Assembly: GCA_905250115.1 (NCBI GenBank)
Contig: CAJNOI010000009.1
Span: 568,221-632,220, forward strand
From: Adineta steineri
Lineage: Eukaryota; Rotifera; Eurotatoria; Adinetida; Adinetidae
Length of the DNA: 64,000 bases
Direction: 5' to 3'
Shown here: piece after piece, positions 62,341 to 64,000 of the stretch
Position numbering within the stretch: the first letter of the stretch is position 1
Layout: the number at the start of each line of letters is the position of its first letter
Notes under the pieces: generated by a model
Told to the model about the DNA's origin: nothing
Seen by the model: only the letters and a program-made list of their open reading frames with translations
Database searches by the model: none
Translations under genes and position numbers: made by a program

Positions 62341-63243
62341 CTAAGCATTAGTTTCTTTTGGTTGAACAGCTTCTTTGACAACTTGTTCCAATGTGATACT
62401 TTCTAATCCCAAAGCTTTATTACTTGTTTTTTTCTCAAAATTGCACATACCTTTACCATTATAGGCATATGCTAAAACAAATGCAATATAAGCATCCATC
62501 CAATTATCTTTTTCCCAATCTTCTTGTGCTTGTTTCAATACTTCTTCCGTAGTAATATGTTTTACTGTCCATTTATTATCTGTATATTTTTTTAAGAGAT
62601 TTAAAACTTCTTCTTGTGTAAATGTTGTGTCAGCGAGGCAAATACGTTGATTTAAAGTGAGTTCAGGATGATGAAGAATAGCCACAACTGCTTTACCAAG
62701 ATTCTTCAAAAGTGTACCTGATACTAAATGTTTACCATCATCGTATAATGTTACTGCACGATTAGGAATATCGAAGCCTAAAAAGCCATTATCAAGACCC
62801 CAATCCAGAAAAGCACCCGTAGAAATAAATGTATATGCCATACGCGATTGATTTTGTTTGAGTAATTCAATATTTTCGAGTAGTGGAATATTAATTGGAG
62901 TAGAAGAAGCAGCAGGATCATCAAGATCAAAACCATATTCAGATGGAAGAAACCATTTGACACCTGCTTCAAGAGAAGCTTCAATCAAAGTTTTATCAAA
63001 ATTTTTCATTAAAGCTTCACCACCAACAGTAGATATGACAATATCTTGGCCAGTTAATGCTTGAATTAAAGCTAATTTATCAGAATAATTAACTCTAATA
63101 ACATTGATGTTCGATGCAAAATTTACTGATGAATCAGTACGTGAAAGTATAGTAACTTGAAAATGAGGATCAGCAAGTAAATCAGGTAAAAGACTTTTAC
63201 CAACATCACCAGACGCGCCAACTAATAAGACGTTCTTATACAT
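62341..63243 (-). CDS. NmrA-like / isoflavone reductase-like NAD(P)-binding protein, single exon
   Basis: A 300-residue frame without introns. The N-terminal Rossmann motif KNVLLVGASGDVGKSLLPDLL (GxxGxxG) is followed by VTILSRTDS for the adenosine phosphate side, QDIVISTVGG and KWFLPSEYGFDLDDP, the hallmark of the NmrA/isoflavone reductase-like (PCBER) group. The later region (ADTTFTQEEVLNLLKKYTDNKW) fits the same family. Members are atypical short-chain dehydrogenases: some reduce phenylpropanoids in plants, others sense the NAD(P) state in fungi. The substrate here is unknown. Lack of introns in an intron-dense neighbourhood and similarity in style to fungal and plant proteins suggest acquisition by horizontal transfer, but this is inference. 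Confidence 0.85.
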   Translation of the reverse strand: MYKNVLLVGASGDVGKSLLPDLLADPHFQVTILSRTDSSVNFASNINVIRVNYSDKLALIQALTGQDIVISTVGGEALMKNFDKTLIEASLEAGVKWFLPSEYGFDLDDPAASSTPINIPLLENIELLKQNQSRMAYTFISTGAFLDWGLDNGFLGFDIPNRAVTLYDDGKHLVSGTLLKNLGKAVVAILHHPELTLNQRICLADTTFTQEEVLNLLKKYTDNKWTVKHITTEEVLKQAQEDWEKDNWMDAYIAFVLAYAYNGKGMCNFEKKTSNKALGLESITLEQVVKEAVQPKETNA

Positions 63244-63716
63244 ATTTGTAGTGTAATAATCAAATAGAAAAAAACGTATAAATCACTCTTTATATAAGTA
63301 AGTTTTTATATTTTGCGTTCTGCCTTATTATAAGGATAAAGTGATTGTTTTTTTTTATCTCATCGATATAATTTATGATTTTTCTTTCTCTATACATGTC
63401 ATGTCAATACGATGCGGTAATCAAAGTCAATACATAGAAATAAAATCAAAATATAAGTTATATTAAACAGATACATTACTGTTCTTTTTTCAGTTCAATA
63501 CTGTGTAATGGAAAAGAAGAGGAAAAATTATAAAAATAGAACGAATGTCAATGGAAAAAAAATAAACATTTTACAGAACTCGGCGTACTCAGTCAACTTC
63601 TTATAGATATTGAATAATGATAAAAACCTGATTTTTTATTTTTGAATAAAAAGACTTAATTTAGAAAAACATAAGAATATCAAAAGAGAAAGTTATTTGT
63701 AAAAACAAAACAAAAA
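63244..63716. other. Intergenic, no gene seen
   Basis: AT-rich spacer; contains the NmrA-like gene's promoter side and, at its right end, the poly-A run that is the 5S terminator read on the minus strand. Confidence 0.4.
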
Positions 63717-63835
63717 AGCTTACGACACTCGGTATTCCCAGGCGGTCACCCATCCAAGTACTAACCGAGCCCGACGTTGCTTAACTTCAGTGATCGGACG
63801 AGAACTGGTGTATTCAACGTGGTATGGCCGTAAGC
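63717..63835 (-). rRNA. 5S ribosomal RNA
   Basis: A complete 119-nt 5S gene on the minus strand, identical by eye to the plus-strand copy at 53820-53938. It has intact A and C boxes, and its downstream T-run appears as AAAAAAG on the plus strand at 63712-63718. The isolated position and opposite orientation show that the 5S genes here are dispersed rather than in a tandem array. Confidence 0.97.
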
Positions 63836-64000
63836 GAAGTTTATGTATTATTAAATAGATCTTAAGCATAAAGAAGGATATTAAAAGCAACGTAGTTTAT
63901 TGTTGAACAGCTTTAGATTGCTTCCTTAACAATTAGAACTTGCGATGATCTTGTCACACCTAAATCATGATTCAAAAATATTTGCTTTGAATCCACTATA
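63836..64000 (-). repeat. Conserved 5' flank of the 5S gene, duplicated at 56180-56344
   Basis: Read on the minus strand, this matches 56180-56344 closely along its full 165 bp to the end of the window. The promoter-proximal ~40 bp (63836-63878) is also shared with the third copy at 53.8 kb. Confidence 0.7.

Overview
The window looks like nuclear DNA of a bdelloid rotifer (Adineta/Rotaria type). The genes are animal orthologues (PSMC6, WSB-type SOCS-box protein, WDR70, EIF4A3, TANGO1/cTAGE5-like, SPIRE-like, Bcl-2 family, CHMP1, synaptotagmin-like). They are split by very short introns, mostly 45-65 bp, with GT...TTTAG ends, in a very AT-rich background. Several families typical of bdelloids are also present: a TPR-linked NAD:arginine ADP-ribosyltransferase, an F-box/LRR-like protein, FG-GAP repeats, and a single-exon NmrA-like oxidoreductase of the kind bdelloids often carry from non-animal sources. 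I inferred all exon joins by hand from splice signals and reading-frame continuity. There are two 10-N assembly gaps, at 31876-31885 and 56389-56398.

Layout. 0-5 kb: one four-exon gene joining an ADP-ribosyltransferase domain, a transmembrane helix and 14 FG-GAP/VCBS repeats. 5-11 kb: proteasome ATPase PSMC6/Rpt4 and a large nuclear-looking protein with an RNase H-like (DDE-type) core and a C2H2 finger. 11-13.4 kb: no recognisable gene. 13.4-24 kb: WSB-type WD40 protein, an orphan, WDR70, a coiled-coil orphan, and EIF4A3 (exon junction complex). 24-31 kb: a possible small gene, a neprilysin-like (M13) membrane protein without the HExxH site, a 243-bp miniature inverted-repeat element, and an isopentenyl phosphate kinase. 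31-43 kb: a TANGO1/cTAGE5-like ER-exit-site protein, an ART-TPR protein, a type II membrane glycosyltransferase-like protein, an SH3BGRL-type thioredoxin-fold protein and a class 3-like lipase. 43-48 kb: a 4.9-kb stretch with only microsatellites. 48-64 kb: a Ser-rich coiled-coil orphan, a Ly6/uPAR-like protein, 5S rRNA genes, an F-box protein, a truncated SPIRE C-terminus next to a gap, a Bcl-2 homologue close to CHMP1, a divergent synaptotagmin, and the NmrA-like gene.

The genes do not form an operon or an obvious shared pathway. The strongest candidates for something undescribed are: the ART-TM-FG-GAP fusion (an apparent ADP-ribosylating receptor with cytosolic enzyme and extracellular beta-propellers); the full-length neprilysin-like protein with no zinc-binding site; the miniature element with a 10-bp target duplication; the dispersed 5S genes that share a conserved upstream block; and the isopentenyl phosphate kinase, which suggests a salvage branch of isoprenoid synthesis.
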